From: Caldilineaceae bacterium bin5
GTDB lineage: Bacteria > Chloroflexota > Anaerolineae > Caldilineales > Caldilineaceae
Length of the DNA: 42,057 nt
Assembly: GCA_002238445.1 (NCBI GenBank)
Contig: MPML01000041.1
Location: forward strand, 1-42,057
Direction: 5' to 3'
Part shown: positions 18,720 through 28,479 of the stretch, piece by piece
Layout of the letters: each line of letters begins with the position of its first letter
Position numbering within the stretch: position 1 is the stretch's first letter
The notes under the pieces: model-generated
The model's database searches: none
The model's input: only the letters and a program-made list of their open reading frames with translations
Told to the model about the DNA's origin: nothing
Position numbers and translations under genes: made by a program

Positions 18720-18879
18720 TGTGCACAGCAAAATGAGTTAGTGTTCTGACAGGTTTACAGTGGGACGTTCCCCAGAAGTACCCGGGCAGGGGGACATTTT
18801 CATGCAGTATCACCAGTCAGTGTGCGGGTTGTTTTGCGCCTTATCTGGTAAACGTAGTTAGCACAGGAGTTTTAACGCC

Positions 18880-19101
18880 ATGAGTGAGCAAGTAGTTGGT
18901 ACAGTGAAGTGGTTCAGCGATCAGAAGGGCTATGGCTTCATCGCCCGGGAAGATGGACCCGACGTTTTTGTACATTTCTCCGCGATCCAGTCGGAGGGCT
19001 TCCGCAGCCTTGCGGAAGGTGATCAGGTCGAATTCGTGATAGAGGACGGTCCCAAGGGCCCTGCCGCCAGTAACGTTGTTAGGCGTCAGAGCGTAGCCTA
19101 A
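18880..19101 (+). CDS. Cold-shock domain protein (CspA family)
   Basis: A 73-residue single cold-shock domain protein, an RNA/ssDNA chaperone in the cytoplasm. The RNP1 motif KGYGFI is at 16-21 and RNP2 VFVHF at 29-33, with the leading [13 protein letters not shown] typical of the family. AGGAG lies 11 bases before the ATG. The long untranslated leader (about 18727-18879) and the strong hairpin downstream indicate a monocistronic gene, possibly controlled by leader structure at low temperature. Confidence 0.96.
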   Translation: MSEQVVGTVKWFSDQKGYGFIAREDGPDVFVHFSAIQSEGFRSLAEGDQVEFVIEDGPKGPAASNVVRRQSVA

Positions 19102-19124
19102 GGTTCGGTCCGATTATCTTTGCA

Positions 19125-19204
19125 GGGAGTGACTTTGATTGTCGCCGCCCCCGGACCTTGGGCACATGGCGGCAACTGACAGGGGTCGCTCCCTCTTTTA
19201 TTTT
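19125..19204 (+). terminator. Intrinsic terminator of the cold-shock gene
   Basis: GGGAGTGAC (19125-19133) pairs with GTCGCTCCC (19185-19193), with one G-T pair, and an inner stem GCCGCC/GGCGGC lies at 19144-19149 and 19168-19173. TTTTATTTT follows directly. It ends a few bases before the convergent stop codon of the hydrolase gene. Confidence 0.75.
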
Positions 19205-19215
19205 GTATTAAGGAG

Positions 19216-21069
19216 CTAGTCGGCGTCCGTCCCGTCAGTGCAGACAACGGTCAGTTGGTATCCGCCGAGAGCGATTTGGCCGCTATTCTCCCAGCGTCTA
19301 TTTCGCCCTGTCCACGGATCCAGTTGGAGGAACGGACCTTCCGCCGCTAGCTTTACCTTCCCCGCCAACGATCCACCCTCCTCATTGAACAATATCCACC
19401 AGTCCCGCCCACCCTTCTGAACGCGCCGCACGCGCAGCGCCGCTGCCGCCGGTTCGACACTGACATCCGCCGCAACCAATCCATCGACAAAGCCCAATAG
19501 CTCTGACGCCGGCGTCTGCGGACCGCAGCGCAGCAAACGTCCTGCCTCTGCCAGCCTTTCCAGCGCCGGCAACGCCCGCGCGTCCGGCTCGTGCATCGCC
19601 AGCACCGCCTCGTACCGCATCCCCGCCAGGTGAATGCCGCGCTCGTCCACGACCGCGTCCTCCCACAAATGCCGCTCTTCCACATAGTTGAAATCGCGCT
19701 GGTGTTGGAACAGGACCTTCGCCGGCTCCCACGGCAGCCAGTCCACCTTGCCCAGAATCGCCACCCCGCACACATGTTGGCTGTCCGTATTCAGCCAGCT
19801 CAGCCGCCGGCACCTGTCCGCGTAGCTCTTGTACCGCCCCCACCACGCACTATTCGGCCCCACGTCCGGCGGCCGTTCATCCCAGCGAATTCCCCGCACA
19901 CTGTAGTAGAACGCGTGCGGAAATAGCATATTCGTGCCGCGCACGAAACACCAGTCCGCCAGCCAGTTCATCTCCTCCCACGTCAACTCATGGCCGAACG
20001 CGCCGCACAGTTCGTTCGCATTGCGCCGCCGCCCCGTATGGATCATCGCCGAGCTGCCGCATTTACCTTGCGTCGACTGCGGCCCCTCAAGTGCCGTCGG
20101 ATCGTCCGGCAGCACCCACCGCCACACGATATCCTGGCCGGGCATATGAAAATAGCGTTCCGCCCCCAAATCGTCCGCCTTCGCCGGATGCCCCGTCAGC
20201 GCAATACCATGCTCCGTACACCAATTGTACAGCGCTGCGTACCAGGTCTCCTCCATCCGCAGCGCGACTGCCCGTTCATAATCCGCTCGGTAGCGCTCCG
20301 CCTCCGGCTCATCATCATGCCACAGCGCCGCCAAATGCGGTGCGAAATCGTAGCCCAGCAGCCGGTTCACATGCGCCAGAATCCCCGTCGTCCCCGGCCA
20401 CACGCCCCGCTCGCGCGCCTTGCCCACCGGGCTCGGCTCATCCGTAAAGATCGCCGGAATCAGCCCCCCAAAATGCGCCCCGAACCGCTCAAAGAACTTA
20501 TCGTAAACAAGCCGGATAAAGCACGCCACCGCCTCCGGATTGAGCAGGTCGCCAGCCGGCGGTTCATCCTCTTCGGGCCCGCCGTCAATATAATGCAGCC
20601 CCCGAATATACGCGTCCATCTTGCGGTCGATCACCGCCAGCCGTTCCCCGCCCTGCCTCCTCACCACCGCAACCAGCGTCTCATCCGCCTGCAGCCTCGG
20701 CTCTTCCCCCTCCGCCAGCCCCCGCGCCGCCAAACAGCGTGTCTGATAGACCGGATTCTCCTCTACCACCTGCCCTGCCGAAGACCCCGACGGATACATC
20801 CCCTCATCGTACAGCACCACCTGCATCCCACGCCGCTCCGCCTCCTCGATCGCCACATCATAAAACGCCAGCAGCGCCTCCGACATCCACCCCAAAGAGC
20901 GCGGCAGCCCCACCCGCGGATGAATAATGAACCCATGCACCCCATGCGCCTCAAAATCCCCAATCTGCCGCCGAATCTCATCAGCGTCCAAATCATCGTT
21001 CCAAAACCAAAAAGGCAGCACCGAAAACTCCGTCGGCGGGTTGGCAAATGTATCAAGCGTAGAAGGCAT
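19216..21069 (-). CDS. Putative glycoside hydrolase-like protein (GH106-like TIM barrel)
   Basis: A 617-residue cytoplasmic protein with no signal peptide. The N-terminus LPFWFWNDDLDADEIRRQI, then GVHGFIIHPRVGL and MQVVLYDEGMYPSGSSAG, has the pattern of large uncharacterised glycoside hydrolases distantly related to rhamnosidase families. Acidic residues in IPAIFTDEPSP and ELTWEEMNWL could be catalytic. The C-terminal 130 residues look like a small beta-sandwich (KGGRDWWILFNEEGGSLAGK). No transporter or sugar regulator is adjacent. A 7-bp inverted repeat lies just upstream. The fold is likely; the substrate is unknown. Confidence 0.75.
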   Translation of the reverse strand: MPSTLDTFANPPTEFSVLPFWFWNDDLDADEIRRQIGDFEAHGVHGFIIHPRVGLPRSLGWMSEALLAFYDVAIEEAERRGMQVVLYDEGMYPSGSSAGQVVEENPVYQTRCLAARGLAEGEEPRLQADETLVAVVRRQGGERLAVIDRKMDAYIRGLHYIDGGPEEDEPPAGDLLNPEAVACFIRLVYDKFFERFGAHFGGLIPAIFTDEPSPVGKARERGVWPGTTGILAHVNRLLGYDFAPHLAALWHDDEPEAERYRADYERAVALRMEETWYAALYNWCTEHGIALTGHPAKADDLGAERYFHMPGQDIVWRWVLPDDPTALEGPQSTQGKCGSSAMIHTGRRRNANELCGAFGHELTWEEMNWLADWCFVRGTNMLFPHAFYYSVRGIRWDERPPDVGPNSAWWGRYKSYADRCRRLSWLNTDSQHVCGVAILGKVDWLPWEPAKVLFQHQRDFNYVEERHLWEDAVVDERGIHLAGMRYEAVLAMHEPDARALPALERLAEAGRLLRCGPQTPASELLGFVDGLVAADVSVEPAAAALRVRRVQKGGRDWWILFNEEGGSLAGKVKLAAEGPFLQLDPWTGRNRRWENSGQIALGGYQLTVVCTDGTDAD

Positions 21070-21094
21070 ATTCAGGTCCCGGTGGTGATGGGAG

Positions 21095-21116
21095 TCATGT
21101 AGTGTCAGTTACATGA
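21095..21116. promoter_or_regulatory. Candidate operator palindrome upstream of the hydrolase gene
   Basis: TCATGTA (21095-21101) and TACATGA (21110-21116) form a perfect 7-bp inverted repeat with an 8-base spacer, 26 bases before the start codon of the hydrolase gene. The shape is that of a dimeric repressor site, but no regulator gene is nearby. Confidence 0.35.
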
Positions 21117-21293
21117 AAGTGTACTGCATTTTGGGCGATTCCAGCACATGCGGGACGGCGAGTGGTTAATCAGCGCCGAAGGGTCTCGAAGCAGGATAAT
21201 GATCGATCCCCTAATCGGCGAGCACGCGCCTGCCGACGCCGACACCATCCTCAAGCCAATCGATCAAGAATCGCACCGAAGCAAGCCAGAAGC

Positions 21294-21322
21294 TTGACAT
21301 CTCCCGTAATCCTTCGCATAAT
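21294..21322 (+). promoter_or_regulatory. Strong candidate promoter of the restriction gene cluster
   Basis: A perfect -35 TTGACA (21294-21299) is followed at exactly 17 bases by CATAAT (21317-21322, five of six consensus). It is about 50 bases before the GTG start of the restriction subunit. The rest of the 304-base gap 21070-21373 contains no gene. Confidence 0.65.
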
Positions 21323-21373
21323 ACACCATCCACTCTCTGACAATTCCAACAACAGACCACCCCAGAGGAATCC

Positions 21374-24300
21374 GTGCAAAACCGCTTCTTCGAACAACCA
21401 ATCCTCAACTCCCCTTACGAGTACCCCACCCAATACTGGGAACTCGATCCCGACGGCCAGCCGACCCACCAGGTCCTGGACGGCCGCCGCAGTGCCGAAT
21501 TCATTACCCCAATACCCAAGCCGAAGCTCACCAAGGTAACGGCGCAACAGGCCCGCCTCGAACTCAACAACGGCAGCGGCCTTTCCGACGAGGATCAGCT
21601 CTACGACGTCTCCGCCTCCGTTAACGAGATACGCAGTCGCGTCGACGCCTGGCGGCGTCTTCCCAGCCCCAACAGTTGGGGCGTAACTCCCGAGACCGCC
21701 CGTCTCCTCCAACACTGGCGCAGCCACCAGTTCAGCAGCTACCGCCCCTTCTTCTGCCAAATCGAAGCGATCGAAACCCTGATCTGGCTGACCGAGGTCG
21801 CGCCGAGGATGGGCCCCCAAGGCAGGCCAATCCTCCAGCGCCTGAACAGTGCCAACAAGGAAGCCAACCCAGAGCTGCTTCGCATCGCCCTCAAACTGGC
21901 CACCGGTGCCGGCAAAACGACCGTCATGGCCATGATCATCGCCTGGCAGACCATCAACGCTGTCCGCCGTCCCCAGAGCGAAAACTTCACCCGCGGTTTC
22001 CTCGTCGTCGCGCCCGGCATCACCATCCGCGACCGCCTGCGCGTGCTCCAGCCCAACGATCCCGACAGCTACTACAACAGCCGGGAGCTCGTGCCTGCCG
22101 ACATGCTCGAAGATCTCAAGCGTGCCAAGATCGTCATCACCAACTACCATGCCTTCATGCTTCGCGAACGCATGCAGCTCTCCAAAGTGGGCCGCGAACT
22201 GCTGCAAGGGCGGGGCGACCAATTGAAGACGCAGGAGACCGAGGGCCAGATGATCCAGAGGGTCATGCCTGACCTGATGAACCTGAAGAACATCCTCGTT
22301 ATGAACGACGAGGGCCATCACTGCTACCGGCGCAAGCAGGGCGAGGAGGATGAGGATAAACCTAAAGGGGAAGACCTGCAGGAAGCCAAAAAGAACAACG
22401 AGGCTGCCCGCGTCTGGATTACCGGGCTGGAGACGATAAAACGCAAGGTCGGCATCTCCCAGGTCATCGATCTCTCCGCCACTCCCTTCTTCCTGCGCGG
22501 TTCAGGTTACCGCGAGGGCACGCTCTTCCCCTGGACCGTGAGCGACTTCTCCCTCATGGACGCCATCGAGTGCGGCATCGTCAAGCTGCCGCGTGTGCCC
22601 GTCGCCGACAACATCCCCGACGGCAAAGCGCCTATGTACCGCTTTCTCTGGGATGAAATCCGGCCCGATATGCCCAAGAAGGGACGGGGCAAGTCCACCG
22701 GCCTGGATCCCCAAAACCTGCCGCTGCAATTGCAGACCGCACTCGAAGCCCTCTACGGTCACTATGAGCAGACGTATCAGTTGTGGAACGATGCCGAGAT
22801 TCCCGTGCCGCCCTGTTTTGTGCTCGTCTGTAACAACACTGCCACCTCCAAGCTGGTATTCGACTACGTATCCGGATTTAACCGCCAGAACGAAGATGGC
22901 TCGACATCATTCGTGCAGGGAAAACTGGATCTGTTCCGCAACTTCGACGAGCATGGCAACCGCCTTCACCGGCCCAATACAGTGCTGATAGACAGCCAGC
23001 AACTCGAGTCCGGCGAAGCTCTCGACACCAACTTCCGAAAGATGGCCGCGCAAGAGATCGAACAGTACCGCCGCGACATAATCGAGCGTACCGGAGACAG
23101 GAGCCTGGCCGACAATATCAGCGATCAGGACCTGCTGCGCGAAGTAATGAACACAGTCGGCAAGGAAGGCCGCCTGGGCGGCTCGATCCGCTGCGTCGTT
23201 TCAGTCTCTATGCTGACCGAAGGCTGGGACGCCAACACTGTTACCCACATCCTTGGCGTGCGCGCCTTCGGCACCCAGCTTCTTTGCGAACAGGTCGTCG
23301 GCCGCGCGCTCCGCCGCTACTCCTATGAACAGAACGAGAAAGGCCTCTTTGACGTAGAATACGCCGATGTCTTTGGCGTCCCGTTCGACTTCACCGCCCG
23401 CCCCGTCGTAGTGCAACCGCACAAGCCGCCGCCTACTGTCCAGGTTATTGCCGTCAGACCCGATCGTGACAATCTCGAGATCCGCTTCCCACGCGTCGCA
23501 GGCTACCGTGTCGATCTGCCCAAAGAGCAGCTCACCGCCGAGTTCAACGACGATTCGATACTCGAACTGACACCCGATCTGATTGGACCGTCCCACACCA
23601 CCAACGCAGGCATCATCGGCGAAAGCGTAGACCTCAACCTCGGCCACACCAAGGACTTGCGGCGCTCAACCCTCCTGTTCCATCTGACCAAACATCTGAT
23701 CAATACAAAGTGGCGGGACGCCGGCGCCGCCGCTGAACTTCATCTCTTCGGCAGACTGAAACGGATCACCAACCAGTGGCTCAACCAGTGCCTGGTCTGC
23801 AAAGGGGACGCCTATCCCGCCCAGCTCATGTTCGTGCCGCTCGCAGAAATGGCCTGTGATCGTATCGCAGCCGCTATTACGCGCACGAACCTCGATGGCA
23901 ACATCATCAAGGCGCTGCTCGACCCATATAACCCGGTCGGCTCCACCCGCTTTGTCAACTTCCGTACCTCCAAAGCACTGCGCTGGAAGACCGACCCCAG
24001 CAAATGCCACGTCAGCTGGGTCATCCTCGACAGCAATTGGGAGGGCGAATTCTGCCGCGTCGCCGAGGAACATCCTCGCGTGCGCGCCTACGTCAAGAAC
24101 CACAGTCTGGGATTCACCGTCCCCTACAAACACGGTTCGGCCAATCGCCTGTACATTCCGGACTTCATCGTCCAGGTCGACGACGGCCGCGGCCCGGACG
24201 ACCCCCTGAACCTGGTCGTGGAGATAAAGGGCTACCGCGGCGAAGACGCCAAGGAAAAGAAGACAACGATGGAGACCTACTGGGTACCAGGCGTAAACGC

Positions 24301-24424
24301 AGCCGGCGAGTTCGGCCGCTGGAAGTTCGCAGAGTTCACCGACGTGTACGAAATCGGGACGGACTTCGCAGCCGGAGTGGAAGCGGAATTCAACAGTACA
24401 ATTGCCAAAAACGTGGGTCTATAG
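21374..24424 (+). CDS. Type III-like restriction endonuclease subunit (BPTD_3080-like)
   Basis: A 1016-residue DNA translocase-nuclease. The SF2 Walker A is ATGAGKTT (176-183), the DEAD-type motif II is DEGH (312-315), motif III is SATPFF and motif VI is QVVGRALRRYSY. The C-terminus carries a PD-ExK nuclease: Asp930 in YIPDFIV and Glu950-x-Lys952 in VVEIKG. The opening ILNSPYEYP and EFITPIPKPK match the family named BPTD_3080, as I recall it. Translation starts at GTG with AGAGGA just upstream. It cuts DNA together with the methyltransferase at 25634. It comes first in the cluster, whereas in classical Type III loci mod precedes res. Confidence 0.9.
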   Translation: MQNRFFEQPILNSPYEYPTQYWELDPDGQPTHQVLDGRRSAEFITPIPKPKLTKVTAQQARLELNNGSGLSDEDQLYDVSASVNEIRSRVDAWRRLPSPNSWGVTPETARLLQHWRSHQFSSYRPFFCQIEAIETLIWLTEVAPRMGPQGRPILQRLNSANKEANPELLRIALKLATGAGKTTVMAMIIAWQTINAVRRPQSENFTRGFLVVAPGITIRDRLRVLQPNDPDSYYNSRELVPADMLEDLKRAKIVITNYHAFMLRERMQLSKVGRELLQGRGDQLKTQETEGQMIQRVMPDLMNLKNILVMNDEGHHCYRRKQGEEDEDKPKGEDLQEAKKNNEAARVWITGLETIKRKVGISQVIDLSATPFFLRGSGYREGTLFPWTVSDFSLMDAIECGIVKLPRVPVADNIPDGKAPMYRFLWDEIRPDMPKKGRGKSTGLDPQNLPLQLQTALEALYGHYEQTYQLWNDAEIPVPPCFVLVCNNTATSKLVFDYVSGFNRQNEDGSTSFVQGKLDLFRNFDEHGNRLHRPNTVLIDSQQLESGEALDTNFRKMAAQEIEQYRRDIIERTGDRSLADNISDQDLLREVMNTVGKEGRLGGSIRCVVSVSMLTEGWDANTVTHILGVRAFGTQLLCEQVVGRALRRYSYEQNEKGLFDVEYADVFGVPFDFTARPVVVQPHKPPPTVQVIAVRPDRDNLEIRFPRVAGYRVDLPKEQLTAEFNDDSILELTPDLIGPSHTTNAGIIGESVDLNLGHTKDLRRSTLLFHLTKHLINTKWRDAGAAAELHLFGRLKRITNQWLNQCLVCKGDAYPAQLMFVPLAEMACDRIAAAITRTNLDGNIIKALLDPYNPVGSTRFVNFRTSKALRWKTDPSKCHVSWVILDSNWEGEFCRVAEEHPRVRAYVKNHSLGFTVPYKHGSANRLYIPDFIVQVDDGRGPDDPLNLVVEIKGYRGEDAKEKKTTMETYWVPGVNAAGEFGRWKFAEFTDVYEIGTDFAAGVEAEFNSTIAKNVGL

Positions 24425-24733
24425 CGTTGCAGTGCGGTTGGCCGTCTATGGCATTTGCCGGTCTGGGCAACGACCAAAAAACCGGGGTGGCTTGCCTTAG
24501 TCATCTATCCACTGGTAGTATTGCAACCGTACGAGCCATAGATTTGAAGCAATCTCCAACCCGTCACACATACATCGCGCTTCTGATAGAGCCATCGCAG
24601 CCGGAAGGAAGCCGTAATCAGAGGCGGAGGAGACCAATCGGTTTGAAACCTTGGAGGGTGTTCTTTACTGTCTGATAGAGGACTTATATCTGGCAGGAAC
24701 AAGAGCCCAACCCGATAAGCCAAGGCTGTTCAG
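24425..24733. other. Gap inside the defence cluster, no gene recognised
   Basis: A 309-base gap between the restriction subunit and the DUF1828-like gene. It is less GC-rich than the coding flanks. I see no convincing frame, terminator or promoter, and only short AT-rich patches around 24655-24690. It may hold an internal promoter for the three downstream genes. Confidence 0.45.
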
Positions 24734-25519
24734 ATGACCATCGATCCCGTTGCCCTTCGAAATCTGCTCTGCGAGCGTCTCTGTGAAGACGTCAGAGTCG
24801 ACGCGCGCCCCGACGGTGTTTTAATGCTGCGGACGCACTTCGAGTTCCCCGACGGGGACCGCTATCCAATCCATCTGTCTGAGGCGGCATCGGGCGGGCT
24901 TCGCTTGTCAGACCGCGGGCATACGCTCATGCACATCAGCTACGAGCATGACATCGACTCGTTCATGGATGGGACCCGCGGTATGCTTCTCGAACGCATC
25001 ATGGGCGAGACCGGACTAAGTTGGGATGGAGACGGGGGGGCATTTTGCTTGGATACCCCGCCTGAACGTCTGCCTGAGGCACTCTTCACCTTCGGACAGG
25101 CATTGACCCGGGTCTACGACCTGACCCTGCTCTCGCGCACCAACGTCGGCTCCACCTTTTATGACGATCTGGCCGACCTCCTGTCCAGCTTGATAGATGA
25201 CGCCAAGATCGAACGCGACTACCAGCCCCGGGTTCCCAATTCTCAGGCCTATCTGGTGGACTACCGCATCGAAAGCAAGAGCGAGCTCCCGTTGTTCCTC
25301 TACGGTGTGCCCAACCGCGACAAGGCGCGCCTGACGACGATCATGCTGTCCCACTTCCACAGGCACGACCTCCGCTTCGAATCGATTCTCGTATTCGCGA
25401 ACCAGACCGAGATCCCGCGCACGGATCTGGCGCGGCTCTCCGACGTGGGCGGCGATATGATCTCGTCGCTGGCCGCGCGCGACGATTTCAATCGCAAGCT
25501 CCTGCAGCGAGCGGCGTAA
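24734..25519 (+). CDS. DUF1828/DUF1829-like protein in the restriction cluster
   Basis: A 261-residue soluble protein. The N-terminal 90 residues (FPDGDRYPIHLSEA, GGLRLSDRGHTLMHIS) match the DUF1828 pattern and the C-terminal 90 (YLVDYRIESKSELPLFLYGV through ILVFANQTEIPRTDL) the DUF1829 pattern, as I recall these families. They are found scattered in phage-defence and mobile regions and have no established activity. The ESKSELPLFLYGV stretch could be a degraded nuclease-like core, but I do not see a full catalytic set. It sits between restriction and methylation genes on the same strand, which suggests an accessory role in this system. Confidence 0.75.
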   Translation: MTIDPVALRNLLCERLCEDVRVDARPDGVLMLRTHFEFPDGDRYPIHLSEAASGGLRLSDRGHTLMHISYEHDIDSFMDGTRGMLLERIMGETGLSWDGDGGAFCLDTPPERLPEALFTFGQALTRVYDLTLLSRTNVGSTFYDDLADLLSSLIDDAKIERDYQPRVPNSQAYLVDYRIESKSELPLFLYGVPNRDKARLTTIMLSHFHRHDLRFESILVFANQTEIPRTDLARLSDVGGDMISSLAARDDFNRKLLQRAA

Positions 25520-25633
25520 CCGACCAGGCTCGCGTTAAACCATTGCCGGAGACGAACTCTTGGCCCTGTTGCGGGCTGAGCGACCCTGTGACGAAATAAA
25601 GATTGTCAATGTTATAGAGAGGACTCAACATAA

Positions 25634-28447
25634 ATGGCGCGTCGAAAGAAGACCAGAACCGTCGAAACCATCACCCACCCCGAAGCCACCCGCAAAAACC
25701 TCCCCAGCGCCGAACACCAGCCCCTCATGCAGGAAGAAGACCAGTCCCCCCTCCGCGTCGCCTACCAACGCCGCAACCGCGGCCTGGACCCGCAGCTCGT
25801 CTGGCGCGGCAAAGACGAGCAGGACTGGTCCGACCTCGTCGTCAACGCACCGCCCCTCTACATTCAGGAACGCGTCCATCCCAAGGTCCTCATCGACGAC
25901 CTGATGCAGCAGAGCGAACAGGCGCGGCGCGCGCAGGACGACAACATCCAGCCCGGCTTCGCTGATCTCTTCGCCGACTTCAACGGCCTGCCCTCCGAAG
26001 ACGCCAAGACCGAGTTCTACCAGCACGACGCCAACTGGTCCAACCGTATGGTCCTCGGCGACAGCCTCCAGGTCATGGCCTCACTCGCCGAGCGCGAAGG
26101 ACTGCGGGGCAAGGTGCAGTGCATCTACATCGACCCGCCCTACGGCATCAAGTTTAACTCCAACTTTCAGTGGTCCACCACCAGCCGCAACGTGCGCGAC
26201 GGCAAGGCCGACCACATCACCCGTGAGCCGGAACAGGTCAAAGCATTTCGCGACACTTGGCGCGACGGCATCCACTCCTACCTCACCTACCTTCGCGACC
26301 GTCTGACCGTCGCCCGTGACCTGCTGACCAAGAGCGGATCGATTTTTGTCCAAATTGGGGATGAAAATGTTCACCGCGTGCGAGCGGTAATAGATGAAGT
26401 GTTTGGAGAGGAGAATCTTGTCTCCTTCCTTACAATTCAGAAGACTAGCAGCCAAACTGACAAAAACCTCTCCTCAGTGTCGGATTATATTCTCTGGTTC
26501 TCCAAAGACAAACACTTGCTGAAGTTCAGAAGGCCATTCCTGAAAAAGGACGCAAGCTTTTCTGCTGGAGGGCAATACTCTAAGCTTCAATTGCCGGACT
26601 TCAGTCGCACTACAATGACGAAAGAAGAACGGTCTGATAGGTCCAAAATAAGGCCTAACGCGAGAGTATATCGTCACGATACTCTTACATCTCAAAGTGG
26701 GAGCGAAACAACAAACTATGAATATTACGATCAAGGTCGGACTTTCGACTCTGGTCGAGGATTCTGGAAGACAAACTCAGTTGGTATGACACGTCTTTCC
26801 CGATCTATGCGCCTTGGGCACGCCAAGAATAGCCTCAATTATATTAGGTTCATTGATGACTTCCCTGTTACTCCTATTGGAAACCTCTGGACTGATACAC
26901 TTACGGGTTCATTCACTGAGGACAAAATTTACGTCGTTCAGACGGCGCAGAAAATCATCCAACGTTGCATCCTCATGACAACCGACCCCGGCGACCTCGT
27001 GCTCGACCCCACCTGCGGCTCCGGTACCACCGCCTACGTCGCCGAGCAGTGGGGCCGCCGCTGGATCACCATCGACACTTCCCGCGTCGCCCTCGCCCTG
27101 GCGCGCGCCCGCATCATGGGCGCCCGCTACCCCTACTACCTGCTCGCTGACAGCCGCGCCGGCCAGCTCAAAGAAGCCGAGATCGAGCGCAAGGCCCCCT
27201 CCGATTCCCCCCGCTACGGCGATATCCGCCAGGGCTTCGTCTACGAACGCGTGCCCCACATCACGCTCCGTGCCATCGCAAACAACGCCGAGATCGATGT
27301 CATCTGGGAGGACTTCCAACAGACCCTTGAACCGCTCCGCGAGGGACTCAACACCGCGCTGGGCAAGAACTGGGAGGAATGGGAGATCCCCCGCGAGGCC
27401 GAAGAGGACTGGCCGCCGGACGTAAAGAAACTGCACGAAAACTGGTGGCAGCAGCGCATCGCCCGCCAGCAGGAAATCGACGCCTCCATAGCCGCCAAAG
27501 CCGACTACGAATACCTCTACGACAAGCCCTACGAGGACAGCAACAAAGTGCGCGTCGCCGGCCCCTTCACCGTCGAGAGCATCTCCCCCCATCGCGTCCT
27601 CGCCGTCGACGAGAACGACGAGTTCATCGAATCCTTCGGCGAAGGGAAGGCCGGCTATGGCAGCGTCTACGATTTCGCCGCCATCATCCTCGAGAACCTC
27701 AAGACCGCCGGCATCCAGCAGGCCCACAAAGAGGACCGCATCGACTTCACCTCCCTCACCCCTTGGCCCGGCCATCATGTCTGCGCCGAAGGCCGTTACT
27801 TCGAGGGTGGCGAAGAGCACGGCATTCAGCGCCGCGCCGCCATCTTCATCGGCCCCGAATTCGGCACCGTCTCCCGCCCCGACCTCGTCGAGGCCGCCCG
27901 CGAGGCCGCCGACGGCGGCTTCGACGTGCTAATCGCCTGTGCCTTCAACTACGAAGCCCACACCACCGAATTTGAGAAGCTGGGCAAGATTCCCGTCCTC
28001 AAAGCACGCATGAACGCCGACCTCCACATGGCCGCCGATCTCAAGAACACCGGCAAAGGCAACCTCTTTGTGATTTTCGGGGAGCCTGACGTCGACCTCC
28101 TTGACGCCGGTGACGGCCAAATCAAAGTACGGGTCAACGGTGTCGACGTCTTCCATCCCAACACCGGTGAAGTGCGCAGCGACGGTCCCGAAGGAATCGC
28201 CTGTTGGTTCATCGACACCGACTACAATGGCGAGAGCTTCTTCGTGCGCCACGCCTACTTCCTCGGCGCAAACGACCCCTACAAGGCCCTCAAAACCACG
28301 CTCAAAGCCCAGATCGACGCCGAAGCCTGGGAACTGCTGCGCAGCGATACCTCCCGCCCGTTCGAAAAACCCGACTCCGGCCGCATCGCCGTCAAAGTCA
28401 TCAACCACCTCGGCGATGAAGTAATGAAGGTTTTCCGTGTTGACTAA
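25634..28447 (+). CDS. Type III-like DNA adenine methyltransferase (Mod), mosaic
   Basis: A 937-residue N6-adenine methyltransferase of the beta class. The catalytic DPPY is at 167-170 and the SAM-binding DPTCGSGTT at 458-466, so the order is DPPY first. The region between them is the target recognition domain. The first 120 residues include DLFADFNGLP and NWSNRMVLGDSLQVM, and the 450-residue C-terminal extension (to KVFRVD) is typical of the large BPTD_3080-linked enzymes. Bases about 26335-26945 (residues about 234-437) are markedly lower in GC: 43% at 26641-26700 and 40% at 26821-26880, against 60% at 26221-26280 and 77% at 27001-27060. AGAGGA precedes the ATG. Confidence 0.93.
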   Translation: MARRKKTRTVETITHPEATRKNLPSAEHQPLMQEEDQSPLRVAYQRRNRGLDPQLVWRGKDEQDWSDLVVNAPPLYIQERVHPKVLIDDLMQQSEQARRAQDDNIQPGFADLFADFNGLPSEDAKTEFYQHDANWSNRMVLGDSLQVMASLAEREGLRGKVQCIYIDPPYGIKFNSNFQWSTTSRNVRDGKADHITREPEQVKAFRDTWRDGIHSYLTYLRDRLTVARDLLTKSGSIFVQIGDENVHRVRAVIDEVFGEENLVSFLTIQKTSSQTDKNLSSVSDYILWFSKDKHLLKFRRPFLKKDASFSAGGQYSKLQLPDFSRTTMTKEERSDRSKIRPNARVYRHDTLTSQSGSETTNYEYYDQGRTFDSGRGFWKTNSVGMTRLSRSMRLGHAKNSLNYIRFIDDFPVTPIGNLWTDTLTGSFTEDKIYVVQTAQKIIQRCILMTTDPGDLVLDPTCGSGTTAYVAEQWGRRWITIDTSRVALALARARIMGARYPYYLLADSRAGQLKEAEIERKAPSDSPRYGDIRQGFVYERVPHITLRAIANNAEIDVIWEDFQQTLEPLREGLNTALGKNWEEWEIPREAEEDWPPDVKKLHENWWQQRIARQQEIDASIAAKADYEYLYDKPYEDSNKVRVAGPFTVESISPHRVLAVDENDEFIESFGEGKAGYGSVYDFAAIILENLKTAGIQQAHKEDRIDFTSLTPWPGHHVCAEGRYFEGGEEHGIQRRAAIFIGPEFGTVSRPDLVEAAREAADGGFDVLIACAFNYEAHTTEFEKLGKIPVLKARMNADLHMAADLKNTGKGNLFVIFGEPDVDLLDAGDGQIKVRVNGVDVFHPNTGEVRSDGPEGIACWFIDTDYNGESFFVRHAYFLGANDPYKALKTTLKAQIDAEAWELLRSDTSRPFEKPDSGRIAVKVINHLGDEVMKVFRVD

Positions 28448-28479
28448 CCGCGAACCTCTGACCACCAGCCACTGACCTC

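Noticed and set aside
18113..18813. Long minus-strand frames with repeated HEGPRRAAKKVKGKTF-type units
   Set aside because: They are translations of the 50-51-bp intergenic array, shift frame where the period is 50, have no ribosome-binding sites, and similar strings arise from all four arrays.
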